A stretch of 33,757 nucleotides of DNA from positions 1 through 33,757 of the forward strand of contig CAMCSF010000007.1 of the NCBI GenBank assembly GCA_945877625.1. The letters are read 5' to 3'. Every line of letters starts with the position of its first letter. Within the stretch, counting starts at the first letter, position 1. The notes under the pieces are model-generated. The model was not told the origin of the DNA, did not search any database, and saw only the letters and a list, made by a program, of their open reading frames with translations. The DNA is from Methylomonas koyamae (GTDB lineage: Bacteria > Pseudomonadota > Gammaproteobacteria > Methylococcales > Methylomonadaceae). Both the position numbers and the translations under genes were made by a program. Shown piece by piece: positions 8,605-15,468 of this stretch.

Positions 8605-10017
8605 CTAATCACTAAACCGCTTAATCTTGGTCAGCAAAGTTTTGTAATCAATCTGCAAACGGCGTGCGGTTTCGGCTTTATTGCCTTCGGTTTGTTTCAG
8701 CATGTTTGAAATAATCACCCGATCTAAATAATCAGTATTTAACTGCTTAATTTCCTTTAACGACTTGCCTTGCAGATTCAGCGGTTCTAAAAAATCCAGA
8801 TAATCATTGGCCGTGTTTGGAGTCACTGTTTCTAGCGACGTCGGGTCAGGACTATGTAAATTTAGCTCTCGCAAACCGATTTCAGTTTCAGCCATTAATG
8901 CCGCTCGCCGAATCACCGCCCGTAGTTCACGGACATTGCCCGGCCATTGATAATGGGTCAGCAGCTCAATCGCGACCGATGCAAATTTCAAAGGCGGCTT
9001 GCCTAATTCGACACAGACATCGTTCATAAAACGCTTAGCTAAAAACAAAATATCGTCTGGCCGCTGCCGCAAGGGCGAAATGCGCAACACAAATTCATTG
9101 AGTCGGTAATACAAGTCTTCGCGGAAACTGCCATTGACCACCGCATCCAGCAGATTCTCATTACTGGCCGCAACCACCCGAACATTGACCGGAATCGGCT
9201 TATTGCCGCCAACCCGATAAATCACCCGTTCTTGTAACACTCGCAATAATTTCGACTGCGCTGGCAACGGCATATTGGCGATTTCATCGAGAAACAAAGT
9301 GCCACCTTCTGCGGCTTCAAACTTACCGGTGCGTTGCTGGTCTGCGCCGGTATAAGAGCCTTTTTCGTGACCAAATAATTCGTTTTCAATCAAAGTATCG
9401 GGAATCGCTCCGCAATCGAGCGGGATAAAAACCGCATCGGCTCGCTTGCTGGCTAAATGCAGATTGTTGGCAATCAACTCTTTACCTGTACCAGTTTCGC
9501 CTTGAATAATCACCGAAAAATCGGTTTGCGCGACACAGAGAATATTTTGGGTTAAGGCCTGAATATCGGCACTATTGCCCATCGCATTGGCGATTCGCAA
9601 TTGGGTTGCTTGGCTGGCTTGATCACTCAGATCAACACCGCCACGAGTCTGCACGGCTCGATTGACTAGCTCCAAAACCCGTGAATTTTCAAACGGTTTG
9701 GCGATGTAATCCCAAGCCCCCGCTTTCATAGCACACACGGCGCCTAAAATGCCGCCATTGCCGGTAATCACAATCACCGGTAACTGCGGATAGTGAGCAT
9801 GGGCATAGGCCAAAACGTCCATGCCACTCGCGCCGGGAATAATGTTATCGAGCAATAACACGCTCGGCTCTCGCTGCGCCAATAAGCTCAGTGCGCTATT
9901 ACCATCGTAAGTTTGCTGGGTTTGATAACCTGCTTGTTGCAATAAATGTGACAACAAATCACAAATATCCTGATTATCATCGACCACTAACACATAGCCA
10001 CGATGTTTATCTTTCAC
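8605..10017 (-). CDS. gvrA: NtrC-type sigma-54-dependent response regulator of the gas vesicle locus
   Basis: The 470-residue product has a receiver (1-120; D13-D14, phospho-site D57, K107), an AAA+ sigma-54 interaction domain (about 145-375) and a Fis-type helix-turn-helix at the end (EGNKAETARRLQIDYKTLL). Walker A is GETGTGKE at 173-180 and Walker B is GTLFLDEI at 239-246. The sigma-54-contacting loop reads GSYTGA (220-225) instead of the usual GAFTGA. The start is a GTG. It matches GvrA of the Serratia cluster in type and place, between the GvpY-position gene and gvpH. The -24/-12 promoter upstream of gvpA is the obvious target. It probably receives phosphate from the kinase at 2833-4293 (inference). 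Confidence 0.92.
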   Translation of the reverse strand: MKDKHRGYVLVVDDNQDICDLLSHLLQQAGYQTQQTYDGNSALSLLAQREPSVLLLDNIIPGASGMDVLAYAHAHYPQLPVIVITGNGGILGAVCAMKAGAWDYIAKPFENSRVLELVNRAVQTRGGVDLSDQASQATQLRIANAMGNSADIQALTQNILCVAQTDFSVIIQGETGTGKELIANNLHLASKRADAVFIPLDCGAIPDTLIENELFGHEKGSYTGADQQRTGKFEAAEGGTLFLDEIANMPLPAQSKLLRVLQERVIYRVGGNKPIPVNVRVVAASNENLLDAVVNGSFREDLYYRLNEFVLRISPLRQRPDDILFLAKRFMNDVCVELGKPPLKFASVAIELLTHYQWPGNVRELRAVIRRAALMAETEIGLRELNLHSPDPTSLETVTPNTANDYLDFLEPLNLQGKSLKEIKQLNTDYLDRVIISNMLKQTEGNKAETARRLQIDYKTLLTKIKRFSD

Positions 10018-10138
10018 AACTCAACCACCCTGTTTTACTTGTCAGCATCCGTGGAAATTAGGAAGTCAGTTTATTAAGCAGGGTTGATGGTGTCTGTTCG
10101 TAGGCAAACATTAATCGCGTGCGCTGAGCGAAGCCGAA

Positions 10139-10233
10139 GCGTAGGCCGGAATAAGCGCAGCGTTTCCGGCGAAAGCTTGCATGGTTGCCGATAAGCTATC
10201 CGCGCGAGACGCTGCGCTTATTAGCGCCTACGC
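10139..10233. repeat. Long inverted repeat (REP/MITE-like) upstream of gvrA
   Basis: The arms 10139-10166 and 10206-10233 pair over most of their length: 'gcgtaggccggaataagcgc' matches the reverse complement of the right arm, with a short mismatch block in the middle. The intervening about 40 nt is non-coding. It occupies most of the 224-nt gap between the 190-aa gene and gvrA and may act as a stabiliser or partial terminator within the operon. I see no clear promoter in the rest of the gap. Confidence 0.75.
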
Positions 10234-10241
10234 CCCAAGCT

Positions 10242-10814
10242 TCATTGAGTCGCCGTCGGCTTTCCCAAGGGCTGAATCAATAAAATATCCTCAGCTAATT
10301 TGGCTTCGATGTTATGGGTCATGCCTAAAAACAACACCGCCATTTCATCTTCGAGCAAGGTTTCATTAATCCGAGTCGCAATAAAGTTATCGCGTTGTTC
10401 CAACAAAGCTTGAGCCTTTTCTAAACTGGCTGGTTTTTCAACTTTGGCTTTCAGTAAATCGCCCATTAACTGCCGTTCTTCCAACAACAATCCCACCGAT
10501 TCGGTGCCGACTAAAGTCGCACCTTTGGCTTGCAATTTTTGTAACAACTGAAAGTTTTGACTACCACAGGCGGCCACATTTTCGACAATCCGATCCACAT
10601 TGTCGCAAACCGGCAAGCCATCTTGATAGAGCTTTAGCTGTTGATAATTAAGATTAAAACTATCCAGCGTGGTTTCTATCATGCGCCAAAACTGCTCCAC
10701 CGCTTCGTAATATTGCTTACTTTGAATTTCAGTTCGGGTATTGGCAACAGCATCGGCAAACGAGCCTAAATCTTGAGGACAATGAATAATCGGGAAATGT
10801 ATCAATGCTCGCAT
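10242..10814 (-). CDS. Unknown 190-aa gas vesicle locus protein (GvpY position)
   Basis: I do not recognise a domain. The product is soluble, mostly helical and acidic to neutral. Visible segments are 'HFPIIHCPQDLGSF' at the start, 'ENVAACGSQNFQLLQKL' in the middle, and a charged helical stretch followed by 'VLFLGMTHNIEAKLAEDI' near the end. The ATG at 10814 is chosen over a TTG at 10817 because an AGGAT site precedes it. It begins 19 nt after the stop of the gvpJ-like gene, so it belongs to the operon. Its place between a gvpA paralogue and the NtrC-type regulator is that of gvpY in the Serratia cluster (from memory). A vesicle assembly or regulatory role is inferred only from context. Confidence 0.75.
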   Translation of the reverse strand: MRALIHFPIIHCPQDLGSFADAVANTRTEIQSKQYYEAVEQFWRMIETTLDSFNLNYQQLKLYQDGLPVCDNVDRIVENVAACGSQNFQLLQKLQAKGATLVGTESVGLLLEERQLMGDLLKAKVEKPASLEKAQALLEQRDNFIATRINETLLEDEMAVLFLGMTHNIEAKLAEDILLIQPLGKPTATQ

Positions 10815-10833
10815 CAAACGATCCTAGTAATGG

Positions 10834-11142
10834 CTAAAGTAGCGGATTTAATTGCGCTTCCAAGCGTTGTAAGCGTTGCTCTAAATCTAAATCCGCGTTG
10901 GGCAACGCCGCTCTAGCTCGGGAATCAAAGGCCGGATTACCGCTCCACCAATCCAAGCCCATTTCCACCGCTTTATCGACCGAACAAATCAATAAACGGA
11001 TTTCCAAGGTTAATAGCTCGACTTCGACCAGTCGGATGCGAATATCGCCGCTGATCACAACCCCTTTATCCAACAAGCGTTCCAGTAAATCGGCAACGGT
11101 GGTTGAATCGGTTGAATTGGTTATTTTTGTGTTGCTGCTCAT
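10834..11142 (-). CDS. gvpJ: GvpA-family minor protein, GvpJ/GvpM-like
   Basis: The 102-residue product has the GvpA-family core at about residues 15-65: 'ADLLERLLDKGVVISGDIRI', then 'VELLTLEIRLLI' and the typical 'MGLDWW' ending seen in GvpJ/M/S proteins rather than in the shell protein GvpA. A helical tail (about 75-102) follows. Paralogues of this kind are thought to nucleate or cap vesicles, not to form the ribs. The ATG at 11142 is preceded by AAGGAA. It is one of three GvpA-family genes in the locus; the symbol gvpJ is by family resemblance and position (A3 in Serratia naming). Confidence 0.85.
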   Translation of the reverse strand: MSSNTKITNSTDSTTVADLLERLLDKGVVISGDIRIRLVEVELLTLEIRLLICSVDKAVEMGLDWWSGNPAFDSRARAALPNADLDLEQRLQRLEAQLNPLL

Positions 11143-11178
11143 CGCGGTATTCCTTAAAAAATGAGTCGAGCTAAGCGA

Positions 11179-11454
11179 CTAAACTTGATCGGCTTTCCAA
11201 TCAAGATTGGCCTCGTCCAATCGCTCGAATATCGCCTGCGCTAATCGATATAAGCCTTGATGTTCGTAGCTGTAAGCAATGTTCAATAAGGCCGATTGCG
11301 CGACACCGGCTTGTTCGCTATCACGGTACTCGCTGAGGATTTTCAGATAGCTAAATTCGGCTTGGCGAACATCGTTTTGTCGCGCTTGCGCATCGGCCAT
11401 TCTTAATAAAAACGCGGCAGTGCAAGAATCTAATTGGTTGCTGGTCATCGTCAT
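11179..11454 (-). CDS. Small TPR-like helical protein of the gas vesicle locus (GvpX position)
   Basis: The 91-residue product is all-helical and looks like one to two tetratricopeptide-like helix pairs (AEFSYLKILSEYRDS, SALLNIAYSYEHQGLY, AQAIFERLDEA). I cannot assign it to a named family. An AAGGAA site precedes the ATG at 11454. It lies 10 nt after gvpK and 36 nt before the gvpJ-like gene, so it is clearly part of the operon, at the place of gvpX in Serratia (from memory). A scaffolding role binding other Gvp proteins would suit a TPR-like fold, but this is inference. Confidence 0.75.
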   Translation of the reverse strand: MTMTSNQLDSCTAAFLLRMADAQARQNDVRQAEFSYLKILSEYRDSEQAGVAQSALLNIAYSYEHQGLYRLAQAIFERLDEANLDWKADQV

Positions 11455-11464
11455 GGCGGTTTCC

Positions 11465-11749
11465 TTACAGTAATCGACCCAAAGGGCCTAAATTCAAATT
11501 TAAGTCTTCATCTTTCAGCTCAAACACCTCTCGCAAGCGTTGCAATTCTTCCGCTTGCTGCATTAAGGTTAAGCCTAAGCGTTCTATTTCTTCATCGCTC
11601 AAAGTGCCGGAATCCATACGTTTAATGGCTTGCCGCTCCAGTAATTCATGTAACAACTTGACCAAGGTTAAAACCAATTGCGCCAAGCCATTGCGCACCT
11701 TTTCACCATCAATTTCTAAGCGATTCAGCGAGTTGGCGGGTTGGGTCAT
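11465..11749 (-). CDS. gvpK: Gas vesicle protein GvpK
   Basis: The 94-residue product matches the GvpK family: a central helix 'GLAQLVLTLVKLLHELLERQ' followed by 'AIKRMDSGTLSDEEIERLG', which is the conserved heart of the family, and a leucine-rich end. GvpK is a small cytosolic protein required for vesicle formation in several bacteria, probably in assembly. The ATG at 11749 lies 3 nt after the stop of the small GvpA paralogue, and its AAGGA site is inside that gene's end. The length is at the short end for GvpK but the core is complete. Confidence 0.92.
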   Translation of the reverse strand: MTQPANSLNRLEIDGEKVRNGLAQLVLTLVKLLHELLERQAIKRMDSGTLSDEEIERLGLTLMQQAEELQRLREVFELKDEDLNLNLGPLGRLL

Positions 11750-11752
11750 GGC

Positions 11753-11938
11753 TTAGTCCTTATTGGGTAAATTTTGGCCGGTGGTTACCGAAGTCAGCAC
11801 CGCTTGTAGGCTTAGATAAATCAAATCGATATTGGCGACTGAAATCGTCACATCAGCTACGACAACAGCACCTTTGTTCAAGATTCGGTCTAAGGCTTCG
11901 CATAATGAAACTTGTTGGTCTTGAGCTTGGTTCAACAT
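11753..11938 (-). CDS. Small GvpA-family protein (GvpS-like, A2 position)
   Basis: The 61-residue product is a compact GvpA-family member: 'SLCEALDRILNKGAVVVADV' then 'TISVANIDLIYLSLQAVLTS', which is characteristic of GvpS/GvpJ-type minor proteins. It lacks the longer tail of the gvpJ-like copy. An AGGAGAG site precedes the ATG at 11938. It lies upstream of gvpK and downstream of the tandem ArsA-like gene, separated from the latter by a hairpin. It is likely a minor vesicle component involved in nucleation (family knowledge). Confidence 0.88.
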   Translation of the reverse strand: MLNQAQDQQVSLCEALDRILNKGAVVVADVTISVANIDLIYLSLQAVLTSVTTGQNLPNKD

Positions 11939-11969
11939 CGACGCTCTCCTGAGTATTTTGTAAAGCCAT

Positions 11970-12000
11970 ATAGGATGCGCTGTCGCTTAGCACATCCTAT
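11970..12000. repeat. Hairpin repeat (ATAGGATGTGCT family), copy 1
   Basis: Arms 11970-11981 (ataggatgcgct) and 11989-12000 (agcacatcctat) pair with a single mismatch around a 7-nt loop. It overlaps the stop codon of the tandem ArsA-like gene and precedes the small gvpA paralogue. The same arm sequence recurs at 16547-16632, so this is a small repeat family within the locus. No long T-run follows, so it is more likely a processing or stability element than a full terminator. Confidence 0.7.
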
Positions 12001-13919
12001 TTCTGACTAAGAAACATCGCTTCACCTAAAGCCGTCAGCATCGAGATACCGGCTGGATCGGTTTGCCGAAAAATCTTGATTTGCGGCAATTCGGTAAACA
12101 AGCCCAGCCCTGTTTTCAAGGCTAATGCCTCTCTCGCTACCCGAGCTTGGCAAAATCGGCATTGATTCACCGCTGTCAGTTGATTGATCAATAAGGCATG
12201 GCAATCAATCCCTAAATTCTGCAAGCTATCCAGCATTTCAATAGTTTTCTCGACCGCTAATTCGGTCGCTATCGTCACCGCATACAATCGCGTTTGCTGC
12301 GGATTTTGTAACAAACTGTGCAGCTTTTTTAAGCCGCGCGACAGAGCCACCAAACGCGCCGATAAATTGGGCAATCGCAGCACTTGCCGATATTTCAGTA
12401 ACAACGCAAAAAACAGCCTTAACCAATCGCGGATTAACGCCGGCATTTCCAACAACCGTAATAAATGCCCGCTCGGCGCGGCATCCACGATAATCATGTC
12501 ATAACGGCCTTGATCGATATGTTCGATGATTAACGTAAGAGCAATAATTTCATCTAAACCCGGCGGCGCTAAATCCAGTAAATGTTCCATCACCTCGCGA
12601 TCAAAGCTAATGTCTATCTGCGGCAGGGCTTGTTGTAAAAACTCGGCCAGTTCTTGGCGAAAATTACGCCGCACACTGTCGAACTCGGCTTCGGCATTGA
12701 CTTCTTGTCCATCCAAATCGCCCATCACCTGAGTGGGTAAAGCCTGTAGTTTGAGCTTTAAACAATCACTCAAAGAATGTGCGGGATCGGTTGAAAACAA
12801 TAACAAGCGCAAATCAGGATATTGATGCTGTAATTGCAAAGCGGTGGCACAGGCCATAGTGGTTTTACCAACCCCGCCTTTGCCGGCAAAAATTAGTAAG
12901 CGTAAATCTTGGCTAGGCAATGGTTGAGGATTGATCACCTGTGAACTCAAGCGTTGATGACCGGTTTTAATTGTCAGTTTTGACATTGAAAGTCGCTGGG
13001 CTTGCTGCCAAAAATCAAGCAATAACTCACCACGCGGCTCGGCTACCAGCAAAGGCAAACTCCAGAAACTTAGGCTTGGGATTCGTTTCAGCGCCTCTTG
13101 CAAGGCGATGATTTGCCGATTGCGTTCGGCAATACAGGCTTCACAGTGGTTTTCAGCTTGCAAGGGATTGACCACGATTTCAGCAACCGCAATCTGCAGG
13201 GTCTGCAAGGCTTTCAGCAAATCCAGACTCTCCTCAACGCTCATCCGCTCGGCCTGCATCACCAACACAAATCGACAACGCTGTTTATCGGTGATGACTT
13301 GTTGCATGGCTTGCAGTTGTTGATTCATGTCCAGCAAAAACTGGTCTAAATGATCCCGCTGATGGTTGCCAGCAAACCGACGTCGCATATAACGATGTTT
13401 TGCCAGCAAGGTGTCTAAAGCGCTTAACCATCGATGTATCAAGGTCGGCATTTCCAACAACCGCAAGGTATGACCGGTCGGTGCGGTATCGACAATAATC
13501 CGCTGGTATTGGTCTTGCTGTAGCCAGTCGGCTAACTCGAAATAGGCGGCTAATTCATCCATGCCCGGCATCGCCGCATCCATTAAACCGTGAATATCTT
13601 CGGCATCGAGGAACGTGCCGCGATTGGCGATTTCTTGCAGTAAAGCATCGTATTTGGCTTTGAAATCATGCAAGCTGGCGGCAGCATCTAATTCACGAAC
13701 GAGCAGATTTTCTGGCAGTGCTAAATCCGCCAAAATATGCCGTAGCGAATGGGCTGGGTCGGTGGAAACCAACAAAAACCGCTGTTGTGGCTGTTGTCGC
13801 GCCAGTTTTAAAGCCGCTGTTAGCGCGCAAGTGCTTTTGCCTACTCCGCCTTTGCCACCAAAAAATACTAATTTCAGCGCTGAGGCTTGTAAAAAATCCG
13901 GTTGGTTAGCCCTGTTCAT
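11997..13919 (-). CDS. Tandem ArsA/Get3-type ATPase in the gas vesicle locus
   Basis: The 640-residue product is two fused ArsA/Get3-like ATPase domains (about 12-310 and 338-640). Each has a deviant Walker A (GGKGGVGKST at 21-30; AGKGGVGKTT at 345-354), a switch I STDPAHS (52-58; 376-382) and a switch II (DTAPTGH at 144-150; DAAPSGH at 479-485). Each half also has a CxxC pair (C259/C262 and C587/C590), as in the zinc-binding pair of Get3. No arsenite-efflux genes are nearby. The start is coupled to gvpG (TAATG). Get3 binds hydrophobic tail anchors, so a chaperone for hydrophobic Gvp proteins is more likely than arsenite transport. This is inference. It occupies the gvpW position of Serratia. 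Confidence 0.9.
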   Translation of the reverse strand: MNRANQPDFLQASALKLVFFGGKGGVGKSTCALTAALKLARQQPQQRFLLVSTDPAHSLRHILADLALPENLLVRELDAAASLHDFKAKYDALLQEIANRGTFLDAEDIHGLMDAAMPGMDELAAYFELADWLQQDQYQRIIVDTAPTGHTLRLLEMPTLIHRWLSALDTLLAKHRYMRRRFAGNHQRDHLDQFLLDMNQQLQAMQQVITDKQRCRFVLVMQAERMSVEESLDLLKALQTLQIAVAEIVVNPLQAENHCEACIAERNRQIIALQEALKRIPSLSFWSLPLLVAEPRGELLLDFWQQAQRLSMSKLTIKTGHQRLSSQVINPQPLPSQDLRLLIFAGKGGVGKTTMACATALQLQHQYPDLRLLLFSTDPAHSLSDCLKLKLQALPTQVMGDLDGQEVNAEAEFDSVRRNFRQELAEFLQQALPQIDISFDREVMEHLLDLAPPGLDEIIALTLIIEHIDQGRYDMIIVDAAPSGHLLRLLEMPALIRDWLRLFFALLLKYRQVLRLPNLSARLVALSRGLKKLHSLLQNPQQTRLYAVTIATELAVEKTIEMLDSLQNLGIDCHALLINQLTAVNQCRFCQARVAREALALKTGLGLFTELPQIKIFRQTDPAGISMLTALGEAMFLSQK

Positions 13920-14167
13920 TACTCGTCACCAATCATGGCATCGTCTTCATCCAAGGCATCTAAACGGTCGAGTAAAAGGCTTTCTTGTTGGTCAAATTCC
14001 TGTTCGCTGATTTGGCCGGTTTCTAGCTGCATATACAATTCGGTCAAGCTGTCTCGAATCCGGTCGGCTTCACCGCTTAATTCTTCTTCGGCTAATTCAT
14101 GGACTTTGCGAAAAATCCAGTTGATGCCTTTAACCGGCGCAAATAGCAAGTCATCGACTAACAACAT
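13919..14167 (-). CDS. gvpG: Gas vesicle protein GvpG
   Basis: The 82-residue product fits the GvpG family. It has the hydrophobic opening 'LLFAPVKGINWIFRKVHELA', then a helical acidic region with 'LYMQLETGQISEQEFDQQE' and an acidic end. GvpG is a small minor component that interacts with GvpF/L in the assembly complex. The ATG at 14167 is 9 nt after the gvpF stop, and its stop overlaps the start of the tandem ArsA-like gene (TAATG), so the three are translationally linked. Confidence 0.9.
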   Translation of the reverse strand: MLLVDDLLFAPVKGINWIFRKVHELAEEELSGEADRIRDSLTELYMQLETGQISEQEFDQQESLLLDRLDALDEDDAMIGDE

Positions 14168-14176
14168 CGCGCCAGC

Positions 14177-14983
14177 TCAATCAACATCAACGGTTTTGCT
14201 TTTGGTCTTTGCGCTCGGTGCGTGTAAATCGAGGGTGATGAAATTATGCGGTGCCCAAGGGCCGGTGTAGTCAAACACATAGCTGTTATCGAAGGCTTTC
14301 GAGGCTTCAAACACGCCTTTGGCGAAGTCTTCCAAGCTGTCACGTTCGACTAAACAAGCTAGATTCATTACGTCTTTTTCTTTTTTGACGGGGTTCTCGA
14401 TGATGTCCTCGCAATAATCGGCCATGATTTCTTTGACCGTATCGGTAGCTTGTTTGCGGTCTGCGCTACGCAAGGATTCATAGAGATTGCCTAATTGAAT
14501 TTTCTCTTCGCGTCGGGCATTACTGGGGTTGTATTTATCCCAAATCGCATCACGGGCTTCGCTTAATACCGAATGCTGTTCGACAAAATATTCATAAATA
14601 TTGGCCACATCCCAAGCCACGCGCAGCCCCATTTCAACGCGACCATTGAGCCGTTCAAAATGCTCGTTGATACTTTTTTTATTCGCCGCTAACAGTTTTT
14701 GCACCGCTTCAGCATTGCGCGCCAGCACGCCAAACCGCATTGGTAATACCGTGCCTTCTGTCGTCAAAGCATGAAGCACCGCTTGATGGGCGCTGATGTT
14801 GCGCCGCTCCGGTCGTAAACGGGTACTTAAAGTATCGCTAACCACCGCTCTTAAACCGTTTTGGTCTATTGCGTAAATCGGCGCAGCTTCTAAGCCGCGC
14901 ACCGAGTATTTTGGGGCGCTATCATCAGCGGCACATAAGGCATAAAGCACTTTGCCGCGATGCTGTTTATTAGCAACGCTCAC
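14177..14983 (-). CDS. gvpF: Gas vesicle protein GvpF (canonical GvpL/GvpF copy)
   Basis: The 268-residue product is the most typical GvpL/GvpF member here. It has the start strand 'KVLYALCAAD', the conserved 'GTVLPMRFGVLA' near residue 78, a helical middle and the C-terminal 'YTGPWAPHNFITLDL' motif. GvpF is a minor vesicle protein that binds GvpA early in assembly. It uses a GTG start at 14983 with AGGGAG upstream and overlaps the end of the preceding small gene by 14 nt. It lies directly upstream of gvpG, the usual gvpF-gvpG pair. Confidence 0.93.
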   Translation of the reverse strand: MSVANKQHRGKVLYALCAADDSAPKYSVRGLEAAPIYAIDQNGLRAVVSDTLSTRLRPERRNISAHQAVLHALTTEGTVLPMRFGVLARNAEAVQKLLAANKKSINEHFERLNGRVEMGLRVAWDVANIYEYFVEQHSVLSEARDAIWDKYNPSNARREEKIQLGNLYESLRSADRKQATDTVKEIMADYCEDIIENPVKKEKDVMNLACLVERDSLEDFAKGVFEASKAFDNSYVFDYTGPWAPHNFITLDLHAPSAKTKSKTVDVD

Positions 14984-15161
14984 GATTAACTCCCTGTTGC
15001 TGTTGGATGGCGGTGATTCGATCTAAGCGTTTTTGCTGTTGCAGATGAAGCCGGCCAAGATCGGCCAAGCGTTGTGATTTGCCCGTCAAATGGCGAACAG
15101 CGCGAAAGCTTTTAATCATGGCTGAAGTACGAATCTGACTTAGCGTGTGGATTGCATTCAT
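14970..15161 (-). CDS. Unknown 63-aa basic protein of the gas vesicle locus
   Basis: I do not recognise this protein. It is short, helical and basic (for example 'MIKSFRAVRHLTGKSQRLAD' and 'LHLQQQKRLDRITAIQQQQ'), with a Gln-rich second half. The ATG at 15161 is preferred to the one at 15167 because the GAGGGG site then has a 6-nt spacer. It starts 10 nt after the preceding small gene and overlaps gvpF, which supports real translation. I recall no matching gene at this place in the Serratia cluster, so it may be lineage-specific. Confidence 0.65.
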   Translation of the reverse strand: MNAIHTLSQIRTSAMIKSFRAVRHLTGKSQRLADLGRLHLQQQKRLDRITAIQQQQGVNRERC

Positions 15162-15171
15162 CGTCATCCCC

Positions 15172-15468
15172 TCAATATTTAATCCGTAAACCCAAGGCTT
15201 TTTTACTAGCAGCGGGCTGTTCTGGACTGGCATAAACCGCCGCTGCGCCAGCTAGTAGCCAATGCTTTTCCTGATCAATTTCCGCTATCCGGCTATTGAT
15301 CGCCGCAATCCGCGCCGCGGCTGCTTCGCGTTCTTTGGCGCGTCGGCAACGCTCTAATTCCAATGCGCCGACTTGGAAATAATCGCGATGGGTTTGATGA
15401 TCGCCTTTGACGCGACCGGAATGGGTTTTTATATCGGACAGAGTGCGGCGTGGACGGGTACTAATCAT
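15172..15468 (-). CDS. Unknown 98-aa coiled-coil protein downstream of gvpN (GvpV position)
   Basis: The product has a basic start (ISTRPRRTLSDIKTHSGRVK), a strongly helical Glu/Arg/Ala-rich centre likely to form a coiled coil (about 35-68) and a short Ala-rich end. I cannot name a family from sequence alone. Its ATG overlaps the gvpN stop (ATGA), so the two are translated together. By place it is the gvpV gene of the Serratia cluster (recalled order). Assembly or export of GvpC and GvpN partners is possible but unproven. Confidence 0.75.
   Translation of the reverse strand: MISTRPRRTLSDIKTHSGRVKGDHQTHRDYFQVGALELERCRRAKEREAAAARIAAINSRIAEIDQEKHWLLAGAAAVYASPEQPAASKKALGLRIKY

Noticed and set aside
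11997-13919. Arsenic resistance operon
   Set aside because: The only arsenic-like gene is the tandem ArsA-type ATPase. No arsB, arsC, arsD or arsR is present, and the gene is coupled to gvpG.
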